A DNA stretch of 64,000 nt from Bradyrhizobium paxllaeri (GTDB lineage Bacteria; Pseudomonadota; Alphaproteobacteria; Rhizobiales; Xanthobacteraceae): positions 3,472,001-3,536,000 of the forward strand of contig NZ_CP042968.1 of assembly GCF_001693515.2 (NCBI RefSeq), given 5' to 3'. Below, piece by piece: positions 8,390-17,867 of the stretch (position 1 is the first letter of the stretch; each line of letters starts with the position of its first letter). The translations under genes and the position numbers were made by a program. A model generated the notes under the pieces. It was not told the DNA's origin. It saw nothing but the letters and a program-made list of their open reading frames with translations, and ran no database searches.

Positions 8390-8935
8390 CTAGACGTTCG
8401 AACGCGCTTTGTCGAGCAGCGACGGCTGCTGCATCACTTCGACCTCGCCGCCGACGCGGCGCTCGGGGCCGATATAGGTGTTGGTGGTGTTGCGCCGGCG
8501 GTCCGGACCGAAATAGGTCTTGGTCTTGATGAAGGGGCGCGGGCTGGCGACGACGTTGAGGATGCGCTGGTAGAGGCCCTTGGCCGAGATCGGCTTGGCC
8601 AGAAATTCGGTGACGCCGGCGTCGCGCGCGACCGTCACGCGCCGCTTTTCCGAATGCCCGGTCAGCATGATGATCGGGGCGTAGGGATTGCCCTTGGATT
8701 CCGGCTGCCGGATCATCTGTGCCAGTTCGAGGCCGTCGAAGATCGGCATCGCCCAGTCGGTGATGACGATATCGGGCACATAGTGGCTGTACATTTCGAG
8801 CGCAGTCGCGCCGTCCTCGGCCTCATAGACCTCGCGCGCGCCGAACGAATGCAACAGCGTCCGCAGGATGCGGCGCATATGCGGATTGTCGTCGCAAATC
8901 AGAAATCGCAGCTTGTTGAAGTCGATGCGATACAT
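8390..8935 (-). CDS. single-domain response regulator with basic C-terminal tail
   Basis: A 181-residue protein with one receiver domain at residues about 8-125: acidic pair in FLICDDNP, phospho-acceptor Asp60 in VITDWAMP, LTGH for the switch residue and AKPIS for the conserved lysine. No DNA-binding output domain follows. Instead a 55-residue tail carries two similar motifs, FGPDRRR and IGPERR. It probably acts in the same phosphorelay as the Hpt protein directly downstream. The tail may mediate a protein or nucleotide contact, but this is unclear. Confidence 0.85.
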   Translation of the reverse strand: MYRIDFNKLRFLICDDNPHMRRILRTLLHSFGAREVYEAEDGATALEMYSHYVPDIVITDWAMPIFDGLELAQMIRQPESKGNPYAPIIMLTGHSEKRRVTVARDAGVTEFLAKPISAKGLYQRILNVVASPRPFIKTKTYFGPDRRRNTTNTYIGPERRVGGEVEVMQQPSLLDKARSNV

Positions 8936-9076
8936 GGTCCGGCCCGGCCCAGCGAAACGGTATACTGGCGTTAACCATATCGCGGCGCCCGTTAAGGAAT
9001 GGTTGCGAAGCGGGCGTATTGGGCTCGCGTGGCGCCATTTTCGGGACGATGAGGCCGTTCCACGCCGGCGCCTGAA

Positions 9077-9856
9077 TCAGGACCCGAACTGCTCGCGCAA
9101 AATGCGTTCCTCGAGGCTGTGACCGGGGTCGAACAGCATCCGCATCGAGATCGTCTTGTCGGACAAAACTTCGACGCGGCGGACATCGCGCACGTCGTCA
9201 TGGTCGGCGGCGGCGGCGACCGGGCGCTTTTCGCCCTCGAGCACCTCGATCACCACGAAGGCGGAGTTCGGGAGCAGGGCGCCGCGCCAGCGGCGGGGGC
9301 GGAACGCGCTGATCGGGGTCAGCGCCAGCAGCGCGGCATTGATCGGCAGGATCGGTCCTTGTGCGGAAAGATTGTAGGCGGTCGAGCCGGCCGGCGTCGC
9401 CACCAGGATGCCGTCGGCGATCAATTCCGCCATCCGCTCGTGTTCGTCGATCAGGATACGCAAATGCGCGGCCTGGTTGGTCTGACGGAACAGCGCGACC
9501 TCATTGATGGCATGATGCAGATGCACCGCGCCGTGCACGTCGGTGGCGCGCATCAGCAGCGGATTAATCAGCGATTCCTTCGCCGCAGCCAGCCGCGTGT
9601 GCAAATCATGCGTGGTGAATTCGTTCATCAGGAAGCCGACGGTGCCGCGATGCATGCCATAGATCGGCTTGCCGGAGCGCATATGGGCGTGCAGCGTCTG
9701 CAGCATCAATCCGTCGCCGCCGAGCGCCACCACGACGTCGGCATCGGCGGCAGCATGGTTGCCGTAGAGCTTGGTCAGTTGCGCCAGCGCGGCCTGCGCC
9801 TCGGCGCTTGGGCTCGCGACGAAGGCGATCCGGTCGTATCGCTTGGAAGTGGCCAT
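9077..9856 (-). CDS. nadK: NAD kinase
   Basis: A 259-residue enzyme that phosphorylates NAD to NADP with ATP in the cytosol. The diagnostic GGDG appears in [15 protein letters not shown], followed by [14 protein letters not shown] and the NE-containing [11 protein letters not shown] segment; [15 protein letters not shown] completes the family pattern. The length is normal for bacterial NadK. The gene lies 124 bases after the adenylate cyclase gene on the same strand. Confidence 0.93.
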   Translation of the reverse strand: MATSKRYDRIAFVASPSAEAQAALAQLTKLYGNHAAADADVVVALGGDGLMLQTLHAHMRSGKPIYGMHRGTVGFLMNEFTTHDLHTRLAAAKESLINPLLMRATDVHGAVHLHHAINEVALFRQTNQAAHLRILIDEHERMAELIADGILVATPAGSTAYNLSAQGPILPINAALLALTPISAFRPRRWRGALLPNSAFVVIEVLEGEKRPVAAAADHDDVRDVRRVEVLSDKTISMRMLFDPGHSLEERILREQFGS

Positions 9857-9980
9857 CGGACGACGAACTCATAGCTGGCGCCGGATTGCGCCGCGCTCGT
9901 CTATACACCATGGGCAGGCTTGTCGAGATGGCCGGAACGCCCTTTCGCGCCGGTAACGTAAACCGGCGGTCATCGGAACG

Positions 9981-12110
9981 TCATTTTTCCTGCAATGTCC
10001 GGATCGGGTCCCAGTCCGGGCCGGGCGGGTTTTGGGCCAATTCCCGGGCCCGCGCGGCAAACAGCGCCGCCGGGCGGTCGATATCGGCCGACCGGCCGAA
10101 ACATTCGGCGGCGCGTTCGAATTCGCGGCCCCGCCAGTGCGCCAGCCCCTCGGCGTAGTCGGCGATCAATGTCTGCTGCGCGGGCGTCAGCCCGGCCGCC
10201 AGCGCCAGCAACTGGTAGATTTTCAACGCCTGGGTTCGTCCCTTGACCCTGATGGCATCGAGTTCGCGCCAGGCGAAGGCCTCGCCGCAAAGCGCAACCG
10301 TGGTCTCCGAAGCGATCACGGTGGTGCCGTAGAATTTGTTGGCGCCCTCCAGCCGCGATGCCAGGTTTACAGCGTCGCTCATCACGGAGTAGTTGAAGCG
10401 CCGCCGCGATCCGAAATTGCCGACCAGCGCCTCGCCGGAATTGATGCCGATCCGCTGCGCCAGTTTGTATCCCTGGAAGAGGGGGGAAGACGTGTTGAGC
10501 TCGGCAAGCTGCTTGCAGCAATCCAGCGCAGCGTGCGCCGCATTGGCGGCGTGATCAGGATCGTCGGCCGGCGCGCCGAACACCGCCACGACGGAGTCGC
10601 CGATATATTTGTCGACATATCCGCCATGGCTCTCGATGACGTCGGTCATCGCCGACAAATATTCGTTCATCAGCTCCATCAGGCCGTCGGGCGACATCTT
10701 CTCCGCGATCAGCGAAAATCCTTCGATGTCGGAGAAGAACACCGTCACGTTGCGGGTCTCGCCGCCGAGTTCCGGCAGTTTGCTCGACGACAGCATGCGG
10801 TTGATGACGTGCGGGGCGAGATAGAGCGCAAAGCTCTTTTGCAAGAGGCGGCGGTCCTTGTCGGCGACGACGAAGCGGAAGCCGATCGTGGCGGACAACG
10901 CGGCAAGGCTGGCCAGGAACGGCTCGACCACCGGCAGTGCCAGAGCGTGGTTGAAGGCGATGGTCGCAACCGCCACGCCTAGCACCATCATGCCTGTCCA
11001 GGCCGCGAAGGCGATGACAGGCCGGAACAGCCAGGCAGCGGCCGCGGCGAGCGCGGCAACGAGCGTTGCGATCAGCAGACGGGGAATCGGCCCCGGTTCA
11101 ACCACGCCATTGCGCGCGATCAGGTTGTTGACGGCGGTGGCGTGGATGTAGACGCCTGCGATCGTGCTCTTCTTGAAGCTGGCTGCGACCGGCGTGCTCT
11201 CAGCTGTGCAGCGCGGGACGCGCGCGCCTTCAATGCCGGTGGCAAAGCGCTTGGACGTGAAGCGGCGGTCCTCGATATCGAGCACGGTGCCGAAGATCAC
11301 GACCTTGCCGGCGAACCAGCGCCGGAAATAATCCTTGTCGTTCTTGACGGCACAGGCGCGCAGATCGGCAAAGGTGAAGGTTGGAATATCGTCGCCGCCG
11401 CCTTCGAAATTCAGCGTCATCGTGTTCGGCACGCGGCCCGGAACCTGGTAACCGGCCAGCGTCAGTCTGCCACGCTCGTCGAATTCGGGTGCCGCGCCCA
11501 GCGCCCGCGAGGCCAGCTCGACCGCCATCGTGGGCACCCTCGTGCTGTTGACGGTAAAACTCAGCGGCATGCGCCGCAGGATATCGTCGCTGTCGACGTG
11601 GACATTGAGCGGGCGGATGTTCTGCTGCTGGCGAACCGCGACCCGCTGTCCCGGCGACGGCCGGACCGGCTGGTTGCCGCCGAGGACTTCTCCCAGCACC
11701 ACCTTGCCGTTCGCCGACGCACCGGCAAGCGCGCGAAGAAAGTCGCGGTCGAATCCGCGGACCTTCTCGCCGAGCGTGCCTTCGCCGAATGGTATCTCCG
11801 ACTGCTCGATCGATTTCGGAATCACCATGTCGAAGCCTGCGACCTTGGCGCCGCCTTCGAGCGTCGCCGACAGCACGCGACCGATCTCGCCGGTCCAGGT
11901 CAGCATCGGCGCGTCCTTGAACGGCGCGGTGCGCAGGCTCTCCTCGTCCATCGCGACGACGACCGCCGGCGAGGTGGCGGGATCCTGCCGTCGGCCGAAC
12001 ACATCCCAGCGCAGCGCCGTGAGGATATCGATGGAGAGCCCGCGGATCGGCCGGGCCGCCGGCGAAACCGACGCGGCGGCGCAAATCAGCGCGATGGCAG
12101 CGATCGCCAT
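9981..12110 (-). CDS. CHASE2-domain adenylate/guanylate cyclase
   Basis: A 709-residue membrane cyclase. An N-terminal membrane anchor is followed by a CHASE2 sensor (residues about 30-330, including VVAMDEESL and VVIFGTVLDIEDRRF), a block of hydrophobic segments near 340-420, and a class III cyclase domain. The cyclase has VTVFFSDIEGFSLIAEKMSP (metal-binding Asp) and YIGDSVVAVFGAP (second Asp). The product is a cyclic nucleotide, probably cAMP. An open frame continues upstream to 12356, but it overlaps the FecR gene out of phase, so I use the ATG at 12110. Pairing with an upstream FecR gene is typical of this family. Confidence 0.88.
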   Translation of the reverse strand: MAIAAIALICAAASVSPAARPIRGLSIDILTALRWDVFGRRQDPATSPAVVVAMDEESLRTAPFKDAPMLTWTGEIGRVLSATLEGGAKVAGFDMVIPKSIEQSEIPFGEGTLGEKVRGFDRDFLRALAGASANGKVVLGEVLGGNQPVRPSPGQRVAVRQQQNIRPLNVHVDSDDILRRMPLSFTVNSTRVPTMAVELASRALGAAPEFDERGRLTLAGYQVPGRVPNTMTLNFEGGGDDIPTFTFADLRACAVKNDKDYFRRWFAGKVVIFGTVLDIEDRRFTSKRFATGIEGARVPRCTAESTPVAASFKKSTIAGVYIHATAVNNLIARNGVVEPGPIPRLLIATLVAALAAAAAWLFRPVIAFAAWTGMMVLGVAVATIAFNHALALPVVEPFLASLAALSATIGFRFVVADKDRRLLQKSFALYLAPHVINRMLSSSKLPELGGETRNVTVFFSDIEGFSLIAEKMSPDGLMELMNEYLSAMTDVIESHGGYVDKYIGDSVVAVFGAPADDPDHAANAAHAALDCCKQLAELNTSSPLFQGYKLAQRIGINSGEALVGNFGSRRRFNYSVMSDAVNLASRLEGANKFYGTTVIASETTVALCGEAFAWRELDAIRVKGRTQALKIYQLLALAAGLTPAQQTLIADYAEGLAHWRGREFERAAECFGRSADIDRPAALFAARARELAQNPPGPDWDPIRTLQEK

Positions 12111-12159
12111 CCTGTTGCGCGTGCTGCGCCTTACTCTCAAGCTGGAAGGTCCGGCACGC

Positions 12160-12828
12160 CTATTCCATCCGCAGCAGACGGCCGACGATCGGCGTCGCGC
12201 CGGGCTTGGCCTGCTCATCGACGCGGAACACGATCTTCGACGACTTGAACGAGGCGGCGTAGAGCCCACCGGGCGCCAGCGCGACGTTCTCGCTGGCGAA
12301 GTCGACGAACCGTCCCTTGAGCTGGGTGCCGCCCAGGCTGATTTCCTGACGCTCATCCGGCACGTCGAGGCGCCGGATGACCAGCTTGCCGCGTCCCTTG
12401 GCCTCCACCAATGGCGAGGCGCCGTAAAGCGTGAGCTGCGGCTGCGGCAAGGACGCCTTGTTGGCGTCGACGCTGCGCAGCACGGTGGCGGCGACGCCGC
12501 TGGTCTCCCGCGTCGTCACGTTCGCCTGGTTGGCATCGCAATTGGTCTTCTCGGCCTTGACGTCGGCGAGGTGGACGGCGCTCTCCTCGGTGCCGACGAC
12601 GACGGTCCCGGTGCCGGTGATCGTCTCGCGCCGGCATGATTTCAGGTAGCTGAGAATGACGGAGCCGCCGTCGCCGATCTTGATCACGGCCTTGGGCGTC
12701 ACGTAATCCATGAACTCGGCACCGGTAACCTTGCCCTGAACGTCTTCGACGACTGCGACCGGCGATTGGGCCACCGCCGGAGAAGCCAGCGCCAGCAGGC
12801 CGAGACAGACAGCGATCGTAGGTTTCAT
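12160..12828 (-). CDS. FecR domain-containing exported protein
   Basis: A 222-residue protein with a clear signal peptide (MKPTIAVCLGLLALASPAVA). Residues about 25-110 match a FecR domain: VQGKVTGAEF, GDGGSVILSYLKSC and GTGTVVVGTEES. An in-frame ATG at 12843 is a possible alternative start. The gene is 49 bases upstream of the CHASE2 cyclase gene. FecR-like periplasmic proteins beside CHASE2 cyclases recur in Bradyrhizobium and suggest that the FecR protein sees a ligand for the CHASE2 sensor; the ligand is unknown. Confidence 0.8.
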   Translation of the reverse strand: MKPTIAVCLGLLALASPAVAQSPVAVVEDVQGKVTGAEFMDYVTPKAVIKIGDGGSVILSYLKSCRRETITGTGTVVVGTEESAVHLADVKAEKTNCDANQANVTTRETSGVAATVLRSVDANKASLPQPQLTLYGASPLVEAKGRGKLVIRRLDVPDERQEISLGGTQLKGRFVDFASENVALAPGGLYAASFKSSKIVFRVDEQAKPGATPIVGRLLRME

Positions 12829-13123
12829 CTTTTGGGACCCCATTGAAAAGCGCAGGTTCATTAGTCGCGCCAGCGCCAGAATGGTTTCATGGATGGATCG
12901 AAAATACCCCGCAAATACGCCGGGGGAACCGACCGATAGCACCTAACGGCCGGCGGGGACAACCAGCGGACGTAACGACCAGTTTCTCACGGGATGCTGT
13001 CGGGATTGTGATTTTCGGGGAGGTTTCTCCGTGTTGTGCACCACCGCTCCATTGTCGCAGTCTTGCGGCAGAATCTGCAAGGAAGCGGCGGGATCGCGGG
13101 GCACGCGCGCAGGAGCAAACGGC

Positions 13124-14710
13124 ATGGCTTTTCGTTTCACGGCGGCGCGTCCCATGCGTCTTGCCGCCATCCTTCTGGTCGTGTGTTGCGTCGGCAGCGC
13201 GCGCGCCGAGGAGGCGAGTTCGCCAACCTCGCAGCAGCCGGGCGCCGCCACGCCGTCACCGTCGCCATCGGGCCAGAAGGGGGGAGCCGGGCGAGGTCCC
13301 GCCGCGCCGCCGCCGTCTGCGGCCGAGCAGCACCGCCTGCCGCCGGATTCGACCACCAGGCAAACGCTGGCGCTGCCGGGACGCACACTCAATTTCACCG
13401 CCACCGCCGGCTCGATCCGGCTGTTCGACGACAAGGGCGAGCCGCAGGCCGATATCGCCTACACCTCCTACCAGCTCGACGGCGCCGATCGCGCCGGCCG
13501 CCCGGTGACATTCCTGTTCAACGGCGGCCCGGGCGCGTCGTCGGCCTGGCTGCAGTTCGGCGCCGCCGGTCCCTGGCGGGTGTCGATCACGGGCGAGGGC
13601 GCGGTGTCATCGGCGACGCCCGATCTGTTGCCCAACGCCGAGACCTGGCTCGACTTCACCGATCTCGTCTTCATCGATCCGGTCGGCACCGGCTACAGCC
13701 GCTTCGTCGCGACCGGCGAGGATGCGCGCAAGCGGTTCTACTCCGTCGACGGCGACGTCAGCGCCGTCGCGCTCGTGATCCGGCGCTGGCTGGAAAAATA
13801 CGACCGTCTGCAATCGCCGAAATTCGTCGTCGGCGAAAGCTATGGCGGCATCCGCGGGCCGAAGATCGTGCGCAATTTGCAGACCCAGCAGGGCGTCGGC
13901 GTGCGCGGGCTGATCCTGGTTTCACCCTTGTTCGACTACCGCGACTTCTCCGGCTCGAGCCTCCTGCAATACATGAACACGCTGCCGAGCATGGCGGCGG
14001 TGGCGCGCGAGGCCAAAGGCGAAGGCAAGAGGCCGGTGACGCGCGCCGATCTTGCCGACGTCGAGCGCTACGCGCAGGGCGAATTTCTGACCGATCTCGT
14101 CAAGGGACAAGCCGACAAGGAGGCGACGACGCGGCTTGCCGACAAGGTGGCGTCATTGACCGGCGTCGATCAGGCCGTCAGCCGCAGGCTGGCCGGCCGT
14201 TTTGAAGTCGGCGAATTCCGCCGGGAGTTCGACCGCAGCAACGGCCGCGTGACAGGACGCTATGACGCCTCGGTTTCGGGCATCGATCCCTATCCGGATT
14301 CGAACTACTCGCATTTCGGCGATCCGTCCGGCGATTCCCTGATGGCGCCGCTGACGAGTGCAGCCGTCGACCTCACCACGCGCAAGCTCAACTGGCGCCC
14401 GGATGGTTCGTATCACCTGCTCAACGAGGCCGTGTACAGGGCCTGGGATTTCGGCCGCGGACCGGCCGAGTCGGTCTCACAGGTGCGCCAGATTCTGGCA
14501 CTCGATCCGAAAATGAAACTGCTGGTCAGCCACGGGCTGTTCGATCTCGCCACGCCTTACTTTGCGTCGAAGGTCATTCTCGACCAGTTGCCCGCCTATG
14601 CGCGATCGGACCGGGTGAAGCTCGTCGTCTATCCCGGCGGCCACATGTTCTATTCGCGCGACGGCGCACGTCAGGCGTTTCGTGCGGAAGTCGAGAGGGT
14701 GATGCAGTGA
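13124..14710 (+). CDS. S10 family serine carboxypeptidase-like protein
   Basis: A 528-residue exported peptidase. The ATG at 13124 has AGGAG 8 bases upstream and opens a signal peptide (hydrophobic stretch AAILLVVCC, then ARA). A Pro/Ala/Gly-rich linker follows, then the S10 core: FNGGPGASSAW (oxyanion region), Ser239 in VGESYGG, the Asp in SHGLFDLATPY and the His in YPGGHMFY. The triad is complete. The periplasmic substrate is unknown. The gene stands alone between the divergent FecR/cyclase genes and a repeat element, with a hairpin terminator after the stop. Confidence 0.88.
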   Translation: MAFRFTAARPMRLAAILLVVCCVGSARAEEASSPTSQQPGAATPSPSPSGQKGGAGRGPAAPPPSAAEQHRLPPDSTTRQTLALPGRTLNFTATAGSIRLFDDKGEPQADIAYTSYQLDGADRAGRPVTFLFNGGPGASSAWLQFGAAGPWRVSITGEGAVSSATPDLLPNAETWLDFTDLVFIDPVGTGYSRFVATGEDARKRFYSVDGDVSAVALVIRRWLEKYDRLQSPKFVVGESYGGIRGPKIVRNLQTQQGVGVRGLILVSPLFDYRDFSGSSLLQYMNTLPSMAAVAREAKGEGKRPVTRADLADVERYAQGEFLTDLVKGQADKEATTRLADKVASLTGVDQAVSRRLAGRFEVGEFRREFDRSNGRVTGRYDASVSGIDPYPDSNYSHFGDPSGDSLMAPLTSAAVDLTTRKLNWRPDGSYHLLNEAVYRAWDFGRGPAESVSQVRQILALDPKMKLLVSHGLFDLATPYFASKVILDQLPAYARSDRVKLVVYPGGHMFYSRDGARQAFRAEVERVMQ

Positions 14711-14723
14711 GCGCAAAATAAAA

Positions 14724-14747
14724 CCGGCGCAGTTTGAGCTGCGCCGG
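14724..14747 (+). terminator. hairpin terminator after the S10 peptidase
   Basis: CCGGCGCAG pairs with CTGCGCCGG across a 6-base loop, starting 13 bases after the stop codon. It is followed by a short, weak T-rich run (ATTTCTT). Confidence 0.6.
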
Positions 14748-14756
14748 CGATTTCTT

Positions 14757-14867
14757 CGTCATTGCGAGGAGCTCGCGACAAAATTGCAAAGCAATTTTGC
14801 GCTGAAGCGACGAAGCAATCCATCTTTCCGTTATGCCGCGCTATGGATTGCTTCGCTCGCAATGACG
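14757..14867. repeat. interspersed palindromic repeat (CGTCATTGCGAG type)
   Basis: The element begins CGTCATTGCGAG and ends CTCGCAATGACG, with an inner inverted pair CGAAGCAATCCA / TGGATTGCTTCG. This is a common rhizobial extragenic repeat, lying here between two convergent genes. Confidence 0.7.
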
Positions 14868-14883
14868 CGGAGAGACTAACGCC

Positions 14884-15417
14884 TCAGTAAACCAGTCCCG
14901 TGCCCGGTGCTTTTTCCAGCGCGGCGGCGAGCGAGCGATATTCCTCGCTCGAGGTGCCGGTGAGCTGAGCGATCTTGTTCAGGTGAAACTGCGCCTGATC
15001 GCGATTGCCCTGTTCGACCTGCCACAGGCCGTAATATTGCCAGGTCTTGACGTGGTTCGGATCGGCCTTCAGCGCGCGCTCGTACCAGATCTGCGAGACC
15101 TTGTAGTCGCCAAGCTGACGATAGGAGTAGCCGATCAGATTGGCGACGGCGGCGCTGTCGTCACGGCCGAGCGCCTTCAATTGCGCGATCGCCGCAGCAT
15201 AGTCGTGGCGCTCATAGATCGTGGCGTAAGCGGCGCGATAGCCGTCGGCAAAAGCAGTCTGTTCGCTGCCGGGACGGGCTTCGCTGGATTTCTTCTTCTT
15301 CGGCGGCGGCGGTGGATCGTTGTCGGGCGCGGCGTAAACGACGGTAACGACAGGGGCTGCCGCAAGCGTGAGCGACAACATTGCGAGAGTCAAAAGCCTG
15401 ATCGCTAACTTATTCAT
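14884..15417 (-). CDS. exported TPR-repeat protein
   Basis: A 177-residue protein with a signal peptide (LLTLAMLSLTLAAAPVVTVVYA), a proline and lysine patch (PPPPPKKKK), and two or three TPR helices, for example NLIGYSYRQLGDYKVSQIWYE followed by KTWQYYGLWQVEQGNRDQA. It is likely periplasmic and a scaffold rather than an enzyme. It is convergent with the S10 peptidase gene across a repeat element. No partner can be named. Confidence 0.8.
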   Translation of the reverse strand: MNKLAIRLLTLAMLSLTLAAAPVVTVVYAAPDNDPPPPPKKKKSSEARPGSEQTAFADGYRAAYATIYERHDYAAAIAQLKALGRDDSAAVANLIGYSYRQLGDYKVSQIWYERALKADPNHVKTWQYYGLWQVEQGNRDQAQFHLNKIAQLTGTSSEEYRSLAAALEKAPGTGLVY

Positions 15418-15875
15418 GCATTTCTCCTGATGGCCGGCCCGGCGATCCTACACCGAAGCCCGTTGATGTGAACACCTGGCGGTTGAGAACATTCCCGGGT
15501 GCCTTTCACCGCGATTCCGCCAATTTTCACCGGCGGCCCGGCGTCAACGGACATGACGAAGATGTCATTCAGATGAACGGCGTCCGAAAGTTCGATTCAG
15601 GAGAAGTTCAGTGCGCGGTCGCTAGCTTCGCTTGCAGGTCGGCGAGCCCGGCCGTTCCATCGTAGCTGAATCCGATTCGCCGGCGCGCGCTTCGCCCCCC
15701 ATTGCCCCCGCGCCTGCGAATGTCAGGCCAGCCCACGCGCCATTTGCTTTGCTGATGGCCGTGGGCTGGTGCGCACTCAATTTTTCGGGAGCCATGCAAG
15801 GGGATAACCGAGTTGCGAATTCCCTTCCGCTGCCGATCGGTCTAAGAGACGGCGATCGGGCAGGGGAAGAGTCAC
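15418..15875. other. intergenic stretch between divergent genes
   Basis: These 458 bases separate the divergent TPR and lipoprotein genes. Several frames stay open for 60 or more codons, but none shows a recognisable protein or a ribosome-binding site. The region presumably contains both promoters. I see no repeat, terminator or RNA gene in it. Confidence 0.35.
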
Positions 15876-16310
15876 TTGAAGGTTTGCTTGGGGCGTTCAG
15901 TCAAAATCGCGGCGATGATGTTGTTGCCGATCGCGCTTTCGGCCTGCGCGGCCAGCGACGAGGGCAAGCCGATTACGTTTACCGAGGATCGCGGCATCTC
16001 TAGCCAGCCATTTCCAAAAAATTACCGCGCCGAAGTGCTGGCGTTTCTGAAGACCTATCTCAACAATCCCGTCGGTGTGCGCGATGCCGCCATGGCCGAG
16101 CCGGTCGAACGCGTCATCGGTGGGCGCCAGCGCTATCTCGCCTGCGTCAGGTTCAGCGCCCGCGAATCCGAGGGCGGCTACCGCGAGCCGCGCGTACGCG
16201 CCGTCCTCTTTGTCGACGGCCGGCTCGATCGCATTATTGAAAACGCTGCCGAGCCTTGCGCGGGCGCAGCCTACGCGCCGTTCGCGGAACTGGAGAAAAT
16301 GACGCGCTAG
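15876..16310 (+). CDS. small lipoprotein, function unknown
   Basis: A 144-residue protein read from a TTG at 15876, with a GGGGAAGAG ribosome-binding motif just upstream. The N-terminus is a lipoprotein signal (positive residues, then MMLLPIALSAC), so the mature protein would start at the cysteine near residue 24. The body contains QPFPKNYRAEVLAFLKTYLN and a C-terminal Cys/Ala-rich end. I recognise no enzyme motif. Internal ATG codons at 15915/15918 would give a shorter but still lipidated protein. Confidence 0.65.
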   Translation: MKVCLGRSVKIAAMMLLPIALSACAASDEGKPITFTEDRGISSQPFPKNYRAEVLAFLKTYLNNPVGVRDAAMAEPVERVIGGRQRYLACVRFSARESEGGYREPRVRAVLFVDGRLDRIIENAAEPCAGAAYAPFAELEKMTR

Positions 16311-16411
16311 GTTCTCGCGCGCTGCGTTGAAGGCGCAGAACTCGCGCAGGCCGGATCTGTGCTGCCAGCTCCTCCGCGTCTCCCGGTCCACACGAGAGTG
16401 TGATGGCCTGT

Positions 16412-16483
16412 ATCGCATCCGTTAGATCGCAATGATTGACATGAAGCGGGTCGGCTATTTATATCGCATCCGATCTAATCGTA
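16412..16483 (+). promoter_or_regulatory. sigma70-like promoter flanked by repeated operator-like motifs
   Basis: A TTGACA at 16436-16441 is followed after 17-18 bases by a TTATATC -10 region (16459-16465). The decamer ATCGCATCCG occurs at 16412-16421 before the -35 and again at 16463-16472 over the -10. The bases following each copy (GTTAGATCG and ATCTAATCG) are inverted relatives. This layout suggests repressor control of the hydrolase gene at 16509. The regulator is not identified. Confidence 0.5.
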
Positions 16484-16508
16484 TAAGATATAGAAGGAGT
16501 AAGACCCC

Positions 16509-17564
16509 ATGTCCCGGCCCGTCACGCCTGACCGCCGCCGCTTCCTCGGCGCCGCTGCCGTAACCCTTGCCGCTGCACCCTTCGCCATGAGCGGAGCCCT
16601 GTTCGCCCAGTCCGGCGACGCCAAATCCGGCGCGAGTGCGGTCAAGCCGAGCGCCCATACTTCCTTTGCCGCGCTGAAGCAGATCGATGCCGGCGTCCTT
16701 AATGTCGGTTACGCCGAAGCCGGGCCCGCCAATGGCCCCGCCGTCATCCTGCTCCACGGCTGGCCTTACGACATCCACGCCTTCGTCGACGTGGCCCCGG
16801 TGCTGGCATCGGCAGGCTTCCGGGTGATCGTGCCGTATCTGCGCGGCTATGGCACGACACGCTTCCTCTCGGCCGATACGCCGCGCAACGGCCAGCAGGG
16901 CGCGCTCGCCAATGACGTGATCGCGCTGATGGACGCGCTCAGAATCGAGAAAGCGGTGGTGGCCGGCTTCGACTGGGGCGCGCGGACCGCTGACATCGTC
17001 GCCGCGATCTGGCCAGAGCGCGTCAAGGCGCTGGTCTCGGTCAGCGGCTACCTGATCGGCAGCCAGCAGGCCAATGCCAGGCCGCTGCCGCCGTCGGCCG
17101 AGTTGCAATGGTGGTACCAGTATTATTTTGCGACCGAGCGCGGTCGGCTTGGCTACGAGAAATACCGTCGCGAGTTTTCCAAATTGATCTGGCAGCTCGC
17201 CTCGCCGAAGTGGAATTTCGATGACGCCACCTTCGAGCGGAGCGCGGCGTCCTTCGACAACCCCGACCACGTCGCCATCGTGATCCACAATTACCGCTGG
17301 CGGCTCGGTCTCGCCCCGGGCGAGGCCAAATACGACGAATTGGAAAAGCGGCTCGCCGAGTTTCCGGTCATCTCGGTCCCGACCATCACCCTCGAAGGTG
17401 ACGCCAACGGCGCGCCCCATCCGGACCCCAGCGTCTATGCCAAGAAGTTTTCCGGCAAATATGTCCACCGGCTGCTCACCGGCGGGATCGGGCACAACCC
17501 GCCGCAGGAAGCCCCGCGGGCCTTTGCCGATGCCGTCATCGAGGTGGCGGGCTACCGAGGGTGA
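16509..17564 (+). CDS. Tat-exported epoxide hydrolase/haloalkane-dehalogenase-like alpha/beta hydrolase
   Basis: A 351-residue protein with a twin-arginine signal (DRRRFLGAAAVTLAAAPFA). The alpha/beta hydrolase core has HGWPYD (oxyanion region), GFDWGAR, in which the nucleophile position is aspartate as in epoxide hydrolases and dehalogenases, and the histidine in GGIGHNPPQEAP. An aspartate nucleophile argues against an ordinary esterase. GAAGGAG lies just upstream of the ATG. The gene is monocistronic and probably regulated through the flanked promoter at 16412-16483. The natural substrate is unknown. Confidence 0.82.
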   Translation: MSRPVTPDRRRFLGAAAVTLAAAPFAMSGALFAQSGDAKSGASAVKPSAHTSFAALKQIDAGVLNVGYAEAGPANGPAVILLHGWPYDIHAFVDVAPVLASAGFRVIVPYLRGYGTTRFLSADTPRNGQQGALANDVIALMDALRIEKAVVAGFDWGARTADIVAAIWPERVKALVSVSGYLIGSQQANARPLPPSAELQWWYQYYFATERGRLGYEKYRREFSKLIWQLASPKWNFDDATFERSAASFDNPDHVAIVIHNYRWRLGLAPGEAKYDELEKRLAEFPVISVPTITLEGDANGAPHPDPSVYAKKFSGKYVHRLLTGGIGHNPPQEAPRAFADAVIEVAGYRG

Positions 17565-17867
17565 GGGAAGATACAGCCGCCGGCGGCCACCCGGCTCCCG
17601 ACGGCTTTCCCGGGACGGAACCGTGAACGAATTCCGATCACTTTTCGGCGATGCTTGAACCTCGCCTTATTCATCCCCGACTTCACCTAAGCGGGAAATC
17701 CCCCGGTTAACCTCGAAAAAATCCTTACATGCGAGGGAACTGGAACGCTTTGTTGCACTGCCGTCACAGCGGCGTGCCGTCGGGTCGCAGGCGAATGCCG
17801 CAAAGCAACCTAAATGAGGTCACGTTGTTTGGATTGGTATCCGCAACGTCTGTAACGGGGATAGTCG
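17565..17867. other. intergenic stretch upstream of the outer-membrane protein gene
   Basis: These 303 bases between two plus-strand genes contain an AT-richer patch around 17690-17735 (TTAACCTCGAAAAAATCC). It probably holds the promoter and 5' leader of the beta-barrel gene at 17868. I found no open frame or hairpin worth calling. Confidence 0.35.

Noticed and set aside
9981-12356. Cyclase start at 12356
   Set aside because: The extra 82 codons overlap the FecR gene in another frame and read as Ser/Arg-rich shadow sequence; the ATG at 12110 opens directly into the membrane anchor.
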